Program-made: the position numbers and the translations under genes
Assembly: GCA_903919925.1 (NCBI GenBank)
Contig: CAIXKO010000642.1
Location: 1-34,722, forward strand
Direction of reading: 5' to 3'
Length of the DNA: 34,722 nt
From: an uncultured Bacteroidota bacterium
GTDB taxonomy: Bacteria > Bacteroidota > Bacteroidia > Bacteroidales > UBA12481
Notes under the pieces: generated by a model
The model's database searches: none
What the model was told of the DNA's origin: nothing
Seen by the model: the letters and a program-made list of their open reading frames with translations, nothing else
Shown here: one piece after another, positions 1-8,854 of the stretch
Numbering within the stretch: position 1 is the stretch's first letter
How the letters are laid out: every line of letters begins with the position of its first letter

Positions 1-146
1 ATGCCTGCCGGGTCGGTTTGATCTCCCGAATGATCAGCCTGTATCCAGGCAAAGCCGCCATAATGATGGTGAGGGAGAATGCTGTGGGTAACCAATAAAA
101 TATTGGCAATGAGGACAAACAGCAAACCGGCAGTTTTTTTAACCAT
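1..146 (-). CDS. N-terminal part of a small His-rich exported or membrane protein
   Basis: This gene is not in the ORF track because it runs off the left edge. Reading the minus strand from the ATG at 146 gives 48 codons without a stop. The start, MVKKTAGLLFVLIANILLVT, is a good signal peptide or membrane anchor: two lysines followed by about 17 hydrophobic residues. It is followed by HSILPHHHY, a histidine cluster just outside the membrane segment. Short Bacteroidota proteins with a TM helix followed by a PHHH motif are common and uncharacterised. The His cluster suggests metal binding, but that is only a guess. It is divergent from the LamG-like gene at 287, so the 140 bp between them should hold both promoters. 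The C-terminus is outside the window. Confidence 0.6.
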   Translation of the reverse strand, partial: MVKKTAGLLFVLIANILLVTHSILPHHHYGGFAWIQADHSGDQTDPAG

Positions 147-286
147 GAATCATAACCCCATTAAGTTGCCAAAGCTAACTTTTTATCTAGAGCGGGCAAT
201 CTTTTCAACATGCACAAATTCAAGTTTTAACTCTATTTTAACGTGCTCAATTTCTAAAAAAATTAACCATCAAATAATTCTCAGGT

Positions 287-1021
287 ATGTTTTTAAATTT
301 GGGTTCAACATTAATCTTATCAGTCATGCTACTTTCCGGTCAGTTCAATCAGAAGGAAACCAAACAGGAAACCGTTAATCCGGAAACCTCCTCTACGCTT
401 CTCCTGATGAAAAAACGAATTCTCCTGGATTCCTCCAAAATCCTTTATAACAAGCAGGTAACATCCGAAAGTCTTGCTAATGAGTGGACCATCCACCACA
501 GCGAATGGAAGGTGGAAGAGGGCTGGCTGGTTGGCGAAAACCGCGGTAACTGGCCGGGAATGGCTGTTCTGAAACAGGATTTTCCCGGAAACGTGTTGGT
601 TGAGTTCGAGGCCCAAACGGTTTTACCATCATCTCACGATATTAATGTGATGTGGAACGGGGAGTGGATCGCGGAAACGGATAAGCGGGGATTGGCCTAT
701 GTGGCAGGACTCCAGGGCTGGTGGACGGGAAAAGTCGGAATCGAAAAATCCGATGAATATAAGTTTATGGTTGGAACCCCTCTGCTCGATTTTAAACCGG
801 GAAAAATCTATAAAATTCAAGCGGGCAGTATCGACGGTCATTGCTTCATTTTTGCTGACGGGAAACTGCTGCTTGAAGCCATGGACCCTGATCCCATCGA
901 TAACCAGAAATACACGAAGGTTGGGTTGGAAGCTTATTGCAGTAAAATCCGCGTGAGGAATATTGTGATCCGCCAGATTCATTGGGAACCGGTAAGTATG
1001 GAATACAAACCGGAATTTTAA
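287..1021 (+). CDS. Secreted LamG/DUF1080-like beta-sandwich protein, hypothetical
   Basis: The 244-residue protein starts with a hydrophobic stretch (about residues 5-20, LGSTLILSVMLLSGQF) that could act as a signal peptide or anchor. The rest looks like one concanavalin-like jelly-roll domain. The patterns WTIHHSEWKVEEGWLVGEN (about 67-85), FEAQT, a central W-rich stretch (WNGEWIAE, GLQGWWTG) and the late IYKIQAGSIDGHCFIFADGKLL resemble the DUF1080/LamG-type sugar-binding or 3-keto-glycoside hydrolase fold. No catalytic residue can be assigned. It stands alone, and three 18-20 bp repeats follow its stop. A carbohydrate-binding role is inference from fold-like patterns only. The start at 287 is kept because it includes the hydrophobic segment. 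Confidence 0.6.
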   Translation: MFLNLGSTLILSVMLLSGQFNQKETKQETVNPETSSTLLLMKKRILLDSSKILYNKQVTSESLANEWTIHHSEWKVEEGWLVGENRGNWPGMAVLKQDFPGNVLVEFEAQTVLPSSHDINVMWNGEWIAETDKRGLAYVAGLQGWWTGKVGIEKSDEYKFMVGTPLLDFKPGKIYKIQAGSIDGHCFIFADGKLLLEAMDPDPIDNQKYTKVGLEAYCSKIRVRNIVIRQIHWEPVSMEYKPEF

Positions 1022-1076
1022 TTAATCTGACAGTTTTAATTAATCCGCCAATTTTAATAATCCTGACCGGGTTTTA
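1021..1076. repeat. Three tandem AT-rich repeats of 18-20 bp
   Basis: Directly after the stop codon come three imperfect head-to-tail copies: ATTAATCTGACAGTTTTA, ATTAATCCGCCAATTTTA and ATAATCCTGACCGGGTTTTA. A partial copy (CCGGAATTTTA) forms the end of the upstream gene, so the array seems to have grown out of its 3' end. It lies between convergent genes. No hairpin with a U-tract was seen, so this is a minisatellite-like repeat and not a clear terminator. Confidence 0.6.
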
Positions 1077-1088
1077 ATTGAACGAACA

Positions 1089-2810
1089 TTAAGAGTTCAT
1101 CTGGTCAATAATCGATTTGCCACACTCCTGATAATTTGTCTGAGATACCTTAAAAATATGGGGTTGACCGATGCTCCACTTCCTTATCACCTCATCTGTG
1201 AAAGAATCGCGTACGGTGAATAGCAGGTGAATTTTGGAGGTTTTCATCAAGCTGGAGATACCATCAGACCACCCTTTATCATTGAGCTCCAGCCTACCCA
1301 CCTCATCAATAATGACGAGCCTTTTTCCGAGAAGTTGTGCAGGGGATAAAAGTTGTATCCCCTTTTTTAATCCCTGAGGAAAAATTGCAAATCGCCCAAT
1401 CTTGTTCCCCCCGGTTTGGTCACTTTCCCGAAGGAGAATTTCTCTGCTGTTGGTTAGGATATCAACCAAATCATAGCCAATTATCTGTGAGCCTTCCCTC
1501 ACCTTTTCCGATAAAAAACCTCCGACAGGAATATTGTTTTCCCGGAAGACTCCGACCAAATTTTTAGCTAACCAGGTTTTACCTTCGTTTTGGGAACCTG
1601 AAATAATAAATACCTTTTGTTGGAACCCTGATTTGCTCCTTACCTCTGCCAGTCTGTTTTCAGCATGAGAAATAAATCCGGTGAACACTGAGACCGGATT
1701 TCTGACTATTGTTTTGAAATCCGGGATCCGGGCTATGAAAAATGGCAGACTTTCCACTGACAGCTCTAAAGCCAGCGGAAGGTTTTTAAATGAAGTTCCG
1801 AGAAAAAAGTTCCTGACTTTCGGATTATACAATTCCGTTCCCAGAACCGCAAAACCGAGAATAATGATGACTGCCCGGAAGTTCATCTGAAATCCGGCTA
1901 AAAGGCCCTTAACCAGAACATCTTCGCCTGACTCTGCTTTTGTAAAAACAAATGCGGTGATTAAGGTAATGACCACAAAGAATATCCAGAATTTAGGTTT
2001 CGATAACTGGCGTAATGCCCGTTTATATCTGAAGGCCCAGATTATTACAATGCCAGTGATGATCAAACTCCAGACTATCCATTGGGTATAGCTCAATAAA
2101 AGCAAAGAGCCGATAATCAATAAGAAATCAGCAAGCAGCCATAAAACAGAGTATTTAAAGTCATCTACCGGCTTTTTATCCAATTTCCTGAATGAATTAC
2201 GCTCTGTTCCTGATAAGGGTGTAACGGAGACCATTTGAGCTTTCCGCCCAACCCTGATTCCGATGAGGCTGGCTAAAATGCCGAATACAATATCGGCAAT
2301 CAATAAAACGATGATGGGAAGCCAAACGATATCGGTTTTCAGTTGAAGCTGTTTTTGAGCCATGTGAAGCAAATCGGTATAAACATCCACTATGCCGGCG
2401 CCATAGAATATCACATAATTAGCAATCTTCTGAAAGAGGTTCCAGGTCATGGCCATGATGGATCCCAGCAGATAACCCGGGATAGTTCTGCCAAGTGTCC
2501 GGACGAAAAATTCAAGCAGAAGCGATTCGCTGAAGATGGCAACCATTGGCCCAAAAATCACCGCACTTGGCGAGAGGGTCTTCAGTATGGCACAAATCAA
2601 TCCGGCCCGCCAGAACAGGCCTTTCTCCCTCCACCGGTAACTGATGGAGATAAGCATTATTAATCCGATGGCAGTTAAGACATTACCAGAAAATGGTACT
2701 TTCAGATTATGCAGAAAGCTCCCAAGAACAATCTCCGATGCTGCCCAGATGGTCCCGATAATGGATGCCTTGATCCATTTTTCGCTTAATGCCGGTTTAA
2801 TCATAAACAA
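1089..2810 (-). CDS. Multi-TM membrane protein fused to a THEP1-type NTPase domain
   Basis: The 573-residue protein has two parts. Residues 1-390 are membrane-embedded: about six hydrophobic segments up to residue 190, then more at about 220-325. The N-terminal set (AASEIVLGSFLH, LTAIGLIMLISI, LLGSIMAMTWNLFQ) resembles a substrate-binding S component of ECF transporters. The later set, ending in an amphipathic stretch with charged residues, could be a T-like coupling part; both assignments are tentative. Residues 398-573 form a P-loop NTPase of the THEP1/NTPase_1 family: Walker A GSQNEGKT (405-412), Walker B LVIIDEVGRLEL (498-509), and a GGFLSEKVREG stretch typical of the family. THEP1 proteins hydrolyse nucleoside triphosphates, but their role is poorly known. 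The gene is monocistronic on this strand. A TAGCTTTG promoter element lies about 40 bp upstream. Confidence 0.75.
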   Translation of the reverse strand: MFMIKPALSEKWIKASIIGTIWAASEIVLGSFLHNLKVPFSGNVLTAIGLIMLISISYRWREKGLFWRAGLICAILKTLSPSAVIFGPMVAIFSESLLLEFFVRTLGRTIPGYLLGSIMAMTWNLFQKIANYVIFYGAGIVDVYTDLLHMAQKQLQLKTDIVWLPIIVLLIADIVFGILASLIGIRVGRKAQMVSVTPLSGTERNSFRKLDKKPVDDFKYSVLWLLADFLLIIGSLLLLSYTQWIVWSLIITGIVIIWAFRYKRALRQLSKPKFWIFFVVITLITAFVFTKAESGEDVLVKGLLAGFQMNFRAVIIILGFAVLGTELYNPKVRNFFLGTSFKNLPLALELSVESLPFFIARIPDFKTIVRNPVSVFTGFISHAENRLAEVRSKSGFQQKVFIISGSQNEGKTWLAKNLVGVFRENNIPVGGFLSEKVREGSQIIGYDLVDILTNSREILLRESDQTGGNKIGRFAIFPQGLKKGIQLLSPAQLLGKRLVIIDEVGRLELNDKGWSDGISSLMKTSKIHLLFTVRDSFTDEVIRKWSIGQPHIFKVSQTNYQECGKSIIDQMNS

Positions 2811-2851
2811 TTAACATTCAAATAGTGACATCATCCCTCGAGATGCAACGC

Positions 2852-2859
2852 CAAAGCTA
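2852..2859 (-). promoter_or_regulatory. Bacteroidota-type -7 element for the NTPase fusion gene
   Basis: On the minus strand this reads TAGCTTTG, an exact match to the Bacteroidota -7 consensus TAnnTTTG. It lies 42 bp before the start codon at 2810 and gives a leader of about 35 nt. No convincing -33 TTTG was found at the usual distance. Confidence 0.4.
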
Positions 2860-2967
2860 TTATCAGACAACACGATAGCGGTAAGAATAAGTCCGATTCC
2901 AACATCTGCAAAGTGCGGCAAATATAACCCAATATCCGGATGGCTGCGGACTCTGCGACAACCACCT

Positions 2968-3264
2968 TCAGAAAACCTGCTGTGCATATATGACCTGCCT
3001 GAAATTGTTTAGGTGGCCAGGGATGCCGGCGCTAAATATGTTCAGTTTAACAGAAAGGGTATCCGGCTGATAAAGGCCTATATCGATTCTGACAAAGGTA
3101 TAGCCATCTTGATCTTTGAAGGAGTAATCAATATCTAATCCTTCTTTTGGCACATTTGATGGCACTATCTGAGCCATTTCACCAATTAGCTCTTCCGCCG
3201 ATCCATTTGCCCGTATTTACCCGCACCTGATTATAAAATTCCGGATAGTTTCAAAGTCATTCAT
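2968..3264 (-). pseudogene. Interrupted small ORF of unknown family
   Basis: The ORF track shows only the 69 codons from Met at 3177. The same frame extends upstream to an ATG at 3264 (MNDFETIRNFIIRCG) and is broken by one TAA at 3217-3219. It then continues as IRANGSAEELIGEMAQIV into the longer part (DYSFKDQDGYTFVRIDIGLY). Composition is protein-like on both sides of the stop, which suggests a roughly 98-codon gene with one nonsense mutation. I do not recognise the family. Alternatively the real gene starts at 3177 and is intact but short. It lies just downstream, in the same frame, of the AlbA_2 remnant. Confidence 0.35.
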
Positions 3265-3273
3265 GGTATTCTA

Positions 3274-3447
3274 CTATAATAGTTGTGCCCCTTTGATCGC
3301 TTCAATCCCAACAATAATATTGCCGCCGCCCCAATTGTTAATGTCGTTGGCGAACGCACAGATCGAATGTAATATTTGCTCGCGATTCCATCCGGCTTTA
3401 AATTCCAACCAGGTTTTCGAAGATACTTTTCCTGAAGTCTTGAACAA
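3274..3447 (-). pseudogene. Remnant of an AlbA_2 (Schlafen-type DNA-binding) domain protein
   Basis: This frame is not in the ORF track because it has no ATG. Between a TAA at 3448-3450 and a double TAG at 3271-3276 the minus strand encodes about 57 residues, including [32 protein letters not shown] and [12 protein letters not shown]. This is the core of the AlbA_2 domain (EFK, then AFAN, then GGG.I.VGIE), found in putative transcriptional regulators and RecG-like ATP-binding proteins that are usually 400-500 residues long. Only about the first quarter remains. There is no proper start, and the double stop falls right after the glycine-rich strand. It is a dead fragment left by a deletion. 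Confidence 0.65.
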
Positions 3448-3506
3448 TTACCCCTGATAATCTGTTATTTGAATGTTTATTATTTCAAATTCGAAAAATC
3501 CATTGT

Positions 3507-4457
3507 ATGAAACCCAGTTTGATCGTTCCAGTCTTTTTCATGGCCGTTGCACTATTCACCTTCAATACGGCATATCAGGTTCAGGCTCAAGTTACTGAGG
3601 GTGAAAGGCAGTTACGGAATCTCAGTTTGGATGGCACCACCGGCTGGAAAACGGAGAATAATTTTACGGTTGCTTTTTCGCAGGTTTCATTGACCAACTG
3701 GGCTGCCGGAGGTCAAAACTCAATGTCGGTAAATGGTCGCTTCAATGGTTTTTATAATTATAAAAAAGAGCGGATGGCCTGGGACAATCAGGTTGACCTG
3801 GGATACGGAATCCTGAAACAGGGAAAAACGATCTGGCAAAAAACCGATGACCGATTTGAACTGATGTCAAAAATGGGCTACCGGCTGACTGAACATTTGA
3901 ATGGAGCGGTACTGGCCAATTTTAAATCGCAGTTTGCTCCGGGATACAGTAAACCGGAAGGAGGCTCGCGAATTTCAGATCTTTTTTCACCGGCCTATTT
4001 CCTTGGTGCTGTTGGTTTGGACCTGAAGGAAGGTGAAAACTTTACTCTTTTTGCTGCCCCGGTAACCATGAAAACCACCATTGTTATGAACGACAGCTTG
4101 TCAAAAGCCGGATCATTCGGTGTTGTGCCAGGTAAAAAGTCGAGGGCAGAACTTGGGGGCTATATCCGTATGATGTGGAAACACGACCTGATGAAAAACG
4201 TTGGCCTGCAGACAAAGGTCGATCTATTCTCAAATTACCTCAAGGAGCCGCAATATGTAGATGTTAACTGGGAGGTGCTTGTTCTGATGAAGATCAATAA
4301 ATACCTGTCCGTAAACGTGAACACCCTCCTGATTTATGACCACGATATCATTCTGGGAAGAGATACAAACAGCGACGGGATCCCTGACAGTTTCAAGCCA
4401 CGCGTGCAGTTTAAGGAGCTGTTTGGCTTAGGTTTGTCGTTTGCGATTAAAAAATAA
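3507..4457 (+). CDS. DUF3078 outer-membrane protein
   Basis: The 316-residue protein has a signal peptide (MKPSLIVPVFFMAVALFTFNTAYQVQAQ, cleavage near residue 28). The DUF3078 pattern follows: FTVAFSQVSLTNWAAGGQNS, then YGILKQ, then TDDRFELMSKMGYRL. Alternating hydrophobic strands and a C-terminal amphipathic strand (FGLGLSFAIKK) point to an outer-membrane beta-barrel. The family is restricted to Bacteroidota and has no known biochemical function. The start is confirmed by the signal peptide. The gene stands alone between the decayed AlbA_2 region and the convergent alpha-glucosidase. Confidence 0.85.
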   Translation: MKPSLIVPVFFMAVALFTFNTAYQVQAQVTEGERQLRNLSLDGTTGWKTENNFTVAFSQVSLTNWAAGGQNSMSVNGRFNGFYNYKKERMAWDNQVDLGYGILKQGKTIWQKTDDRFELMSKMGYRLTEHLNGAVLANFKSQFAPGYSKPEGGSRISDLFSPAYFLGAVGLDLKEGENFTLFAAPVTMKTTIVMNDSLSKAGSFGVVPGKKSRAELGGYIRMMWKHDLMKNVGLQTKVDLFSNYLKEPQYVDVNWEVLVLMKINKYLSVNVNTLLIYDHDIILGRDTNSDGIPDSFKPRVQFKELFGLGLSFAIKK

Positions 4458-4551
4458 AATTTAATCAAAACCGGACACTTTTCACCAATCTTAGAATCGA
4501 CCAAAAATCACCTGAAATCAGGTATTACCGTGAACATTTTTTATCCCTTAT

Positions 4552-6153
4552 TTATTCAGAACTTATCTTGAAAATAGTTGCCTCGTAAGGGAATAGCTTC
4601 AGTTGTGAAAGGCCAATTTTATTGGAAGCATCACGATGTGTTGATAATAACACCTGAAGAGTACCGGAAATCAAGAACCCGGGACGGGCAACTCTGCCTG
4701 AAAAATTCAGCAGGATCAATAGTATTTCTTCCTCGCTTACCCGAAGATAAGCCATCACGTTCCGACCTGAAGGGATCAGCGGGTTCCATTGGCCTGATAG
4801 CAGGGCGTTGGAGGATCTTCTGAACCTAATCAATCGTCGGTAAAATTGAAGGACACTTTCGCCATCTTCGAGCGAGGATTCTACATTCCGGAAGATGAAA
4901 TCCTTGTTTACCGGCAGCCAGGGAGTTACCTCAGAGAAGCCGGCATACTTTCCGTTCGTCCATTGCATGGGTGTCCGTGACTTGTCCCTGCCGGAATAAA
5001 GTGGCCAGAACTTTTTTCCGAGCGGATCGCGTATCGAAGAGCGCGGAATTCTAGTGTTACGCATGCCGATCTCCTCACCATAATAGAGAAATGGTGTTCC
5101 CTTGAGTGTGAGAAGCAGCATTGCCTGAATTTTGGCCTTTTCATTGGTTCTTTTCCTCCACCAGCCTGAATGGAGCGACCGGTGCAGGTCATGGTTCGAC
5201 AACACATGGCAGGGCCATGAACCAGGAGGAATGTGCAACATCCATTTTTCAACAGCCCGTGAAACGGGTAGGGCAGCCCATCTACGAAAAATCATTGAAA
5301 AATCGAAAGCCATGTGCAGCATTTCCTTCTGGCCGGAAAGATATCTGGCAACGGTGGCGGGATGCCCGGGAGGAAGGGTGTAAATTTCACCAACAATAAG
5401 CCTGTCCCCGTAACCATCAACCAATGCCCTGATTTTAGCTACAATATCAATAGATTCAGGTTGGTTGCGGGTCACAAAATTCTCGCGATTCAGGAGCTGA
5501 GCAGGCAACGAGCGTGACTCATCGATATTGCCGGCTTTGATGATCATATTGATGGCATCCAGCCGGAAGCCATCGATGCCGGCATCCAGCCAAAACCTGA
5601 GAATATCCATGAATTCGGCTTGTACATCGGGATTTCTCCAGTTCAGATCGGGTTGCTGCCGGAAAAAAGTATGGTAATAATACTGGCCGGAATGTTGGTC
5701 AAACTCCCAGGCGCTTCCGGTGTAAACAGATTTCCAATTATTTGGCGGCTGCTTTCCCCGGCCGTCCTTCCAAATGTACCAGTCCCTTTTATGGTTGGTG
5801 AGGGAAGATCGTGATTCAACAAACCAGGGATGGCTTATGGAGGTATGATTGATCACCATATCCAGGATGATCCGGATCCCCCATCGGTGTGATTCCGAGA
5901 TCAGGCATTTGAGGTCAGCCATGCTGCCAAAAACAGGATTTACTGATCGGTAATCGGAAACATCGTATCCTAAATCATGCATCGGTGAGGAGAAGACCGG
6001 AGAGAGCCAGATCGCATCAACTCCAAGATAATCAAGGTATTCGAGTTTATCAATGATACCCTGAATATCGCCTGTTCCATCACGGTTCGAGTCGAAAAAG
6101 CTTGGCAGGAGAACCTGGTAAACTATTCTGTTTCTCCACCAATTCGTCTCCAT
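4552..6153 (-). CDS. GH13 alpha-glucosidase (oligo-1,6-glucosidase type)
   Basis: The 533-residue enzyme has all four conserved GH13 regions: DMVINHTS (98-105), GFRLDAINM with nucleophile Asp199 (195-203), VGEIY with acid/base Glu256 (254-258), and LSNHD with Asp322 (318-322). The sequence GRDKSRTPMQW and the overall length fit intracellular alpha-glucosidases that cut alpha-1,6 or alpha-1,4 bonds in malto- or isomalto-oligosaccharides or related disaccharides. There is no signal peptide, so it should act in the cytoplasm. It follows the PHP-GT4 fusion gene by 7 bp on the same strand and is almost certainly co-transcribed. This suggests that the two handle the same glucoside, one making and one breaking it. 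The exact substrate cannot be read from the sequence. Confidence 0.9.
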   Translation of the reverse strand: METNWWRNRIVYQVLLPSFFDSNRDGTGDIQGIIDKLEYLDYLGVDAIWLSPVFSSPMHDLGYDVSDYRSVNPVFGSMADLKCLISESHRWGIRIILDMVINHTSISHPWFVESRSSLTNHKRDWYIWKDGRGKQPPNNWKSVYTGSAWEFDQHSGQYYYHTFFRQQPDLNWRNPDVQAEFMDILRFWLDAGIDGFRLDAINMIIKAGNIDESRSLPAQLLNRENFVTRNQPESIDIVAKIRALVDGYGDRLIVGEIYTLPPGHPATVARYLSGQKEMLHMAFDFSMIFRRWAALPVSRAVEKWMLHIPPGSWPCHVLSNHDLHRSLHSGWWRKRTNEKAKIQAMLLLTLKGTPFLYYGEEIGMRNTRIPRSSIRDPLGKKFWPLYSGRDKSRTPMQWTNGKYAGFSEVTPWLPVNKDFIFRNVESSLEDGESVLQFYRRLIRFRRSSNALLSGQWNPLIPSGRNVMAYLRVSEEEILLILLNFSGRVARPGFLISGTLQVLLSTHRDASNKIGLSQLKLFPYEATIFKISSE

Positions 6154-6160
6154 AAGGCAG

Positions 6161-8854
6161 TCAGTGAACGTTATTTAGGAATTGTTTCGGTTCAAGGCCG
6201 GTATCTTCAAGTAACCTTTCCATGATCGAATCCGGACGGTAATCAGCTGATCTGCCAACTGCCGCTTTCCTCATGGATTCATGTGACGCCGGATTCCTGA
6301 AATAGTCAATTGTTTGGTCAATCATTTCACGGTGGTCCGATACCAGAAAACCATTCACTCCGTGCCACAGGATATCCTTTGGGCCTTTGGTATTGTAAGC
6401 AATGACAGGCAATCCGCTGGCAAGTGATTCGAGAACCGCGCAGCTGAACGTATCAAATTTCGATGGAAAAACCAGTAGATCGGCTGAGGAATAGATAGCC
6501 GGTAAATTGGCAGAGTCAACCCATCCGAGATAAGAAGCCTGAGGCATTACCGTCTTCAATTTTGATTCTGCCGGACCTGCTCCGGCTATGACCATGCGGA
6601 CACCCGGGATTTTACGCTCAACTTCGAGGTATATATCGGGCAACTCCATGACGCCCTTCTCCTCGCTGATCCTGCCTGCATATAGCATGACCGGTGTTTC
6701 AGGACCGATTCCGAAGAGCCGTTCCTTATCAGGTGAAAGCCGGATGAAATCTTTTCCCGGCCAGTGTGCAGTAAGAAATACCTTTTCTTTATCCAGTGCC
6801 ATCTTTTTATTGGTCAACCATTTGTAATGATCGGTATTGAGGACAAAAACTCCATCAAACGCCTTATAAAAGGCCCGGAGCAACCGTACTAACCTCGACA
6901 GGTTCTCTTTTTCCAGGTTGAGAACCTTCCGGGCAAAAGTTTTCCAGTCAGTATGCATATAGAAATAAGCCTTTACCGTATAAGCTTGTTTCAGGTAAAG
7001 AGCTGCCAGGCCCATCCCCCCCTCGGTTGAGCACATGATCCTGTCATATTCGCCCTCAAGGAATTTGTGGTGTATTTCCAAAAAATTGGGGATCCTGAGT
7101 TTCTGGTTTTTATAAAAGGGCGTTTCTATTTCCGATTGTGGCCTGACAACAATGAGATGATCCGCACTTTCCAGGGTGTTGCTGCAAACCATGATATCTA
7201 TCGGAAGATCGCGTTCGCGGATTTCCCTGAGGACCGATAGCAGAACCATGGAAACCCCGTTCCGGTCGTCCCAGGTATCGGTTAACCAAAGCATCCGTTT
7301 CGGGTGTTCCAGAATTCCCAGTTCCCGTGAAAATTCGGACAGTTGTTCGCGGTTATTGTAAAGTACCTTTGTACTGGTAAAATGTGCACCCAGGATAACG
7401 GATGAAGCAAGGAATGGGAACGAAAGGCCATCGAGGAAGCCGGTAAAATCCATTCCATTTTTCCTGTCTTTTGCCGTCATCGATTTTCCATTTCCGGCGT
7501 CCAGATAAGTTCTCAGCAGTCCTGGCACTTCAAGGCCTGCCAAAATTACATTCAGATCAGGCACGCCCGCAGCTTCATTCTTGCTACTGCTTTTCAGTTT
7601 GGACGTCACCTTTTTATCGAGAATTAGCCCAAGATGGTCGTAGATCTGACCAATAGAAGTGGTATAAGTCTCCACGGCAGATCCGGGATCGGTACGGAAT
7701 GTCCGGGCCATTTTCCGGACTTCGTCGAAGATAGGTTTATAGGGTTGCGGGATTAGCCATCTCTTGGTAAAATCGGGTTGTTTACCGGTCAGGCTATTAT
7801 GAAAAAGACTGATGAAGCTCATAGTCACCTTATGCTGACGGAGTTCCGCAAAAGCGTTTGCCACCAGCAGGGCTGTGATTTTTTGGGTGGGTTCACCCTT
7901 ATGAAGCAGAACCCTCATCAGGCCGGGATCCTTGCTGTAAAGGGCAATCTGACAGGCATAATCGAGGAAGGTAATCATCATTTTCTCGCCGTTATTATGC
8001 ATCCCGAAAGCGTTCAGGTTTCCCTCACGAATGGCTTGCAAAGCAAGCTGCGACAGGGGTACATTCTTACGCTTTTCCTGAAGGCCGGGGACATACAACC
8101 GGCTGCCGGTAAGGCCACTGAATATTCCCATATGACTGTCGGATCCGCCTGAAAGACTTTTTCGATAAGGCGATCTGCAGTATCTGGCCGGATCAATGCC
8201 GAATTGCTTTGAGTAATCATCAACCTTTTCCTCAGTCAAACTTTCTATCCAGGTCCGGACCAGCATATTCTGCCACGTATCGCGCTGTCCGTTCAGTGCT
8301 TCGAAACGATCAAAAAGAAGGACAAGCTTCCGATAAAAATCGGGAGAAGGGGTACCCGATTTCGTATAATGGTAAAGCGGGTGGGCCCATATCGTAGGAA
8401 GATCATTGGCGCTTGTGAAATCGAGGAATTCATACAGGTTCTTACGACGGCGGTTCAGTTCTTCCTCCTGCGAGGGTGTAAAGCCATAGGTAAGCACATG
8501 TATTCCCACCTGAAAATCAGGTACTATGCAGCTGAACTCAGCTCCTACCAGTATGTCATGACCCTTATTGAGCAATTCAAAACAGGACCTGGCATTATTA
8601 TGATTGGTTATAGTAAAGGCATCCATTCCATGTCTGCCTAGCGTTCGGAGAAGACTTTTTGTTGGCAGCCAGGTTTCGGGAACATTGAGGATTCGCCCAA
8701 GCAATTCATCCGGTACATTGCTGTTATGGTCGTGACAATGGAGATCCATTTTAATAACCTCATGGTCAGGGAAAACAAGTGAATTCCCGGCAACAAATGA
8801 CTGAAGCTCAGCCCGGATGTGCGAATGAAAGGAGCTTATCGGGGGAATTGGCAT
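6161..8854 (-). CDS. PHP phosphoesterase-glycosyltransferase (GT4) fusion protein
   Basis: The 897-residue cytoplasmic protein joins two enzyme-like modules. Residues about 36-270 form a PHP domain: MDLHCHDHNS (metal-binding HxH), AFTITNHNN, VGAEFSC, WAHPL and SGGSDSHMG supply the expected histidines and acids. The C-terminal part, from about 500, is a GT-B glycosyltransferase of family GT4. It has a split N-lobe (MLWLTDTWDDRNG) and a C-lobe with LYAGRISEEKG and FPSKFDTFSCAVLESL. In that motif the usual EX7E pair is Asp801 and Glu809. GT4 enzymes transfer a sugar from a nucleotide- or phospho-sugar. The PHP domain may remove phosphate from the product or substrate. It is the first gene of a pair with the GH13 glucosidase. 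Confidence 0.85.
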   Translation of the reverse strand: MPIPPISSFHSHIRAELQSFVAGNSLVFPDHEVIKMDLHCHDHNSNVPDELLGRILNVPETWLPTKSLLRTLGRHGMDAFTITNHNNARSCFELLNKGHDILVGAEFSCIVPDFQVGIHVLTYGFTPSQEEELNRRRKNLYEFLDFTSANDLPTIWAHPLYHYTKSGTPSPDFYRKLVLLFDRFEALNGQRDTWQNMLVRTWIESLTEEKVDDYSKQFGIDPARYCRSPYRKSLSGGSDSHMGIFSGLTGSRLYVPGLQEKRKNVPLSQLALQAIREGNLNAFGMHNNGEKMMITFLDYACQIALYSKDPGLMRVLLHKGEPTQKITALLVANAFAELRQHKVTMSFISLFHNSLTGKQPDFTKRWLIPQPYKPIFDEVRKMARTFRTDPGSAVETYTTSIGQIYDHLGLILDKKVTSKLKSSSKNEAAGVPDLNVILAGLEVPGLLRTYLDAGNGKSMTAKDRKNGMDFTGFLDGLSFPFLASSVILGAHFTSTKVLYNNREQLSEFSRELGILEHPKRMLWLTDTWDDRNGVSMVLLSVLREIRERDLPIDIMVCSNTLESADHLIVVRPQSEIETPFYKNQKLRIPNFLEIHHKFLEGEYDRIMCSTEGGMGLAALYLKQAYTVKAYFYMHTDWKTFARKVLNLEKENLSRLVRLLRAFYKAFDGVFVLNTDHYKWLTNKKMALDKEKVFLTAHWPGKDFIRLSPDKERLFGIGPETPVMLYAGRISEEKGVMELPDIYLEVERKIPGVRMVIAGAGPAESKLKTVMPQASYLGWVDSANLPAIYSSADLLVFPSKFDTFSCAVLESLASGLPVIAYNTKGPKDILWHGVNGFLVSDHREMIDQTIDYFRNPASHESMRKAAVGRSADYRPDSIMERLLEDTGLEPKQFLNNVH

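Noticed and set aside
4519-4534. ACCTG-AAAT-CAGGT inverted repeat between the DUF3078 and GH13 genes as a terminator
   Set aside because: The stem is only 5 bp and no U-run follows on either strand at a suitable distance.
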